Assembly: GCF_002860125.1 (NCBI RefSeq)
Contig: NZ_PGVA01000027.1
Span: 1 to 50,130, forward strand
Direction: 5' to 3'
Source: Bacillus canaveralius
GTDB lineage: Bacteria > Bacillota > Bacilli > Bacillales > Cytobacillaceae
Length of the DNA: 50,130 nt
Shown here in pieces: positions 49,647 to 50,130 of this stretch. Below the pieces are notes generated by a model. The model did no database searches, was not told the origin of the DNA, and saw only the letters and a list, made by a program, of their open reading frames with translations. Within the stretch, counting starts at the first letter, position 1; the number at the start of each line of letters is the position of its first letter. Both the position numbers and the translations under genes were made by a program.

Positions 49647-50130
49647 CTACTCCAGATTGGCATGTCTTCCGTACATGACCCCGGATTCCAATCCCTTCTT
49701 ATCCATCAGCCTCAGTACGATGGCATCGTAGAATACAAGGAGGCTTTGTTCGAACAATGAGCCCATCGGCTGTATCGTATTATAATCACTGTCTGCTCCC
49801 GCCTTGGGCTTGGCCGGAAGTTTAATGGTAAAGTCGCTCAATCTGCCAATCGTTGACTCAGGGGCAATCGTCGCCAGGGCCGTGGCTGCCCCTATGCTTG
49901 TCGCCTTTTCTGCCATGGCCACCAGGCTTGTGGTCTCCCCGGAACCTGAACCGATGATGAGTATGTCCTCTTTTTCCAGGCTCGGGGTCACCGTTTCACC
50001 TACAACATAGGCGTCCAGCCCCATATGCATCATTCGCATGACGAACGATTTGGCCATGAACCCGGACCTGCCGGCGCCGGCTACGAATACCTTCTTTGAC
50101 TCAAGGATCCTGTCCACCAGTCTTTCGGCT
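49647..50130 (-). CDS. hxlB: 6-phospho-3-hexuloisomerase (partial, 5' end beyond the window)
   Basis: At least 161 C-terminal codons are present and the frame is open to the window edge, so the first 20-30 residues are missing. It is a SIS-domain isomerase that converts hexulose 6-phosphate, formed from formaldehyde and ribulose 5-phosphate, to fructose 6-phosphate. Signature stretches: 'VFVAGAGRSGFMAKSFVMRMMHMG', 'IIGSGSGETTSLVAMAEKA', 'TIQPMGSLFEQSLLVFYDAIVLRLM', and C-terminus 'YGRHANLE', all very close to B. subtilis HxlB. The hps gene (hxlA) is expected upstream, outside the window. High GC resembles pgi at 44391. Confidence 0.93.
   Translation of the reverse strand, partial: AERLVDRILESKKVFVAGAGRSGFMAKSFVMRMMHMGLDAYVVGETVTPSLEKEDILIIGSGSGETTSLVAMAEKATSIGAATALATIAPESTIGRLSDFTIKLPAKPKAGADSDYNTIQPMGSLFEQSLLVFYDAIVLRLMDKKGLESGVMYGRHANLE

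Noticed and set aside
1-50130. CRISPR arrays, tRNA or rRNA genes, prophage modules
   Set aside because: None seen: no regularly spaced repeats, no tRNA cloverleaf or rRNA sequence, and no phage structural genes.

Overview
The window looks like chromosomal DNA of a Bacillaceae bacterium (Bacillus/Peribacillus/Neobacillus type). The evidence is strong AGGAGG-type ribosome binding sites with many TTG and GTG starts, a CcpA cre site that fits the consensus perfectly, an SR1P-like peptide gene (known only from Bacillales), Bacillus-type pgi, gnd and hxlB genes, and moderate GC of about 40%. Most of it is accessory: transport and catabolic operons, a phage-defence pair, an insertion sequence and several gene remnants.

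Layout. 1-60: probable 3' end of a group II intron (domains V and VI) cut by the window edge. 576-10212: a complete Opp/Dpp-type ABC importer (two permeases, lipoprotein, two ATPases) interleaved with four AstE/AspA-family zinc hydrolases, three of them close tandem paralogues. 10493-12000: two tandem XRE-cupin regulators. 12034-13471: an intact IS3-family (IS150-like) element sitting in the loop of the terminator behind the second regulator. 13986-24765: a ROK regulator behind two tandem promoter/operator copies, then a cre-controlled operon for a ribose-type sugar ABC importer, a TIM-barrel isomerase/epimerase, a cupin, a UPF0261 (Tm-1-like) protein, a PEP-hydrolase-like TIM barrel, and a two-subunit GMC/gluconate-2-dehydrogenase-type oxidoreductase. 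I recognise no described pathway with this gene set.

25232-29270: AT-rich OLD-family ATPase/TOPRIM nuclease and UvrD-type helicase genes, i.e. a Gabija-like (class 2 OLD) defence system. 29558-31003: APC permease. 31311-36926: PRD regulator carrying EIIB- and EIIA-like domains, ascorbate-type PTS IIB and IIC, and a split transketolase. 37511-44256: a probable regulon of a DMT permease, NCS1 permease, two histidine-poor cupins, an acyl-CoA-dehydrogenase-fold flavoprotein lacking the usual catalytic glutamate, and small (partly membrane) proteins. Three of its transcription units are preceded by the same ~70-nt intergenic element, which can fold and may be a new cis-regulatory RNA or operator.

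44391-50130: pgi, a gnd broken by one missing base, a CsoR/FrmR-family regulator, small ORFs, a decayed FGGY sugar kinase, an SR1-like dual-function RNA gene encoding an SR1P homologue on the minus strand, and the 3' part of hxlB (6-phospho-3-hexuloisomerase) running off the right edge. pgi, gnd and hxlB together suggest ribulose-monophosphate formaldehyde metabolism, with the gnd lesion as a caveat.

All calls come from reading the sequence; no database search was possible. Starts were chosen by ribosome binding site, so several genes begin downstream of their longest possible reading frame.
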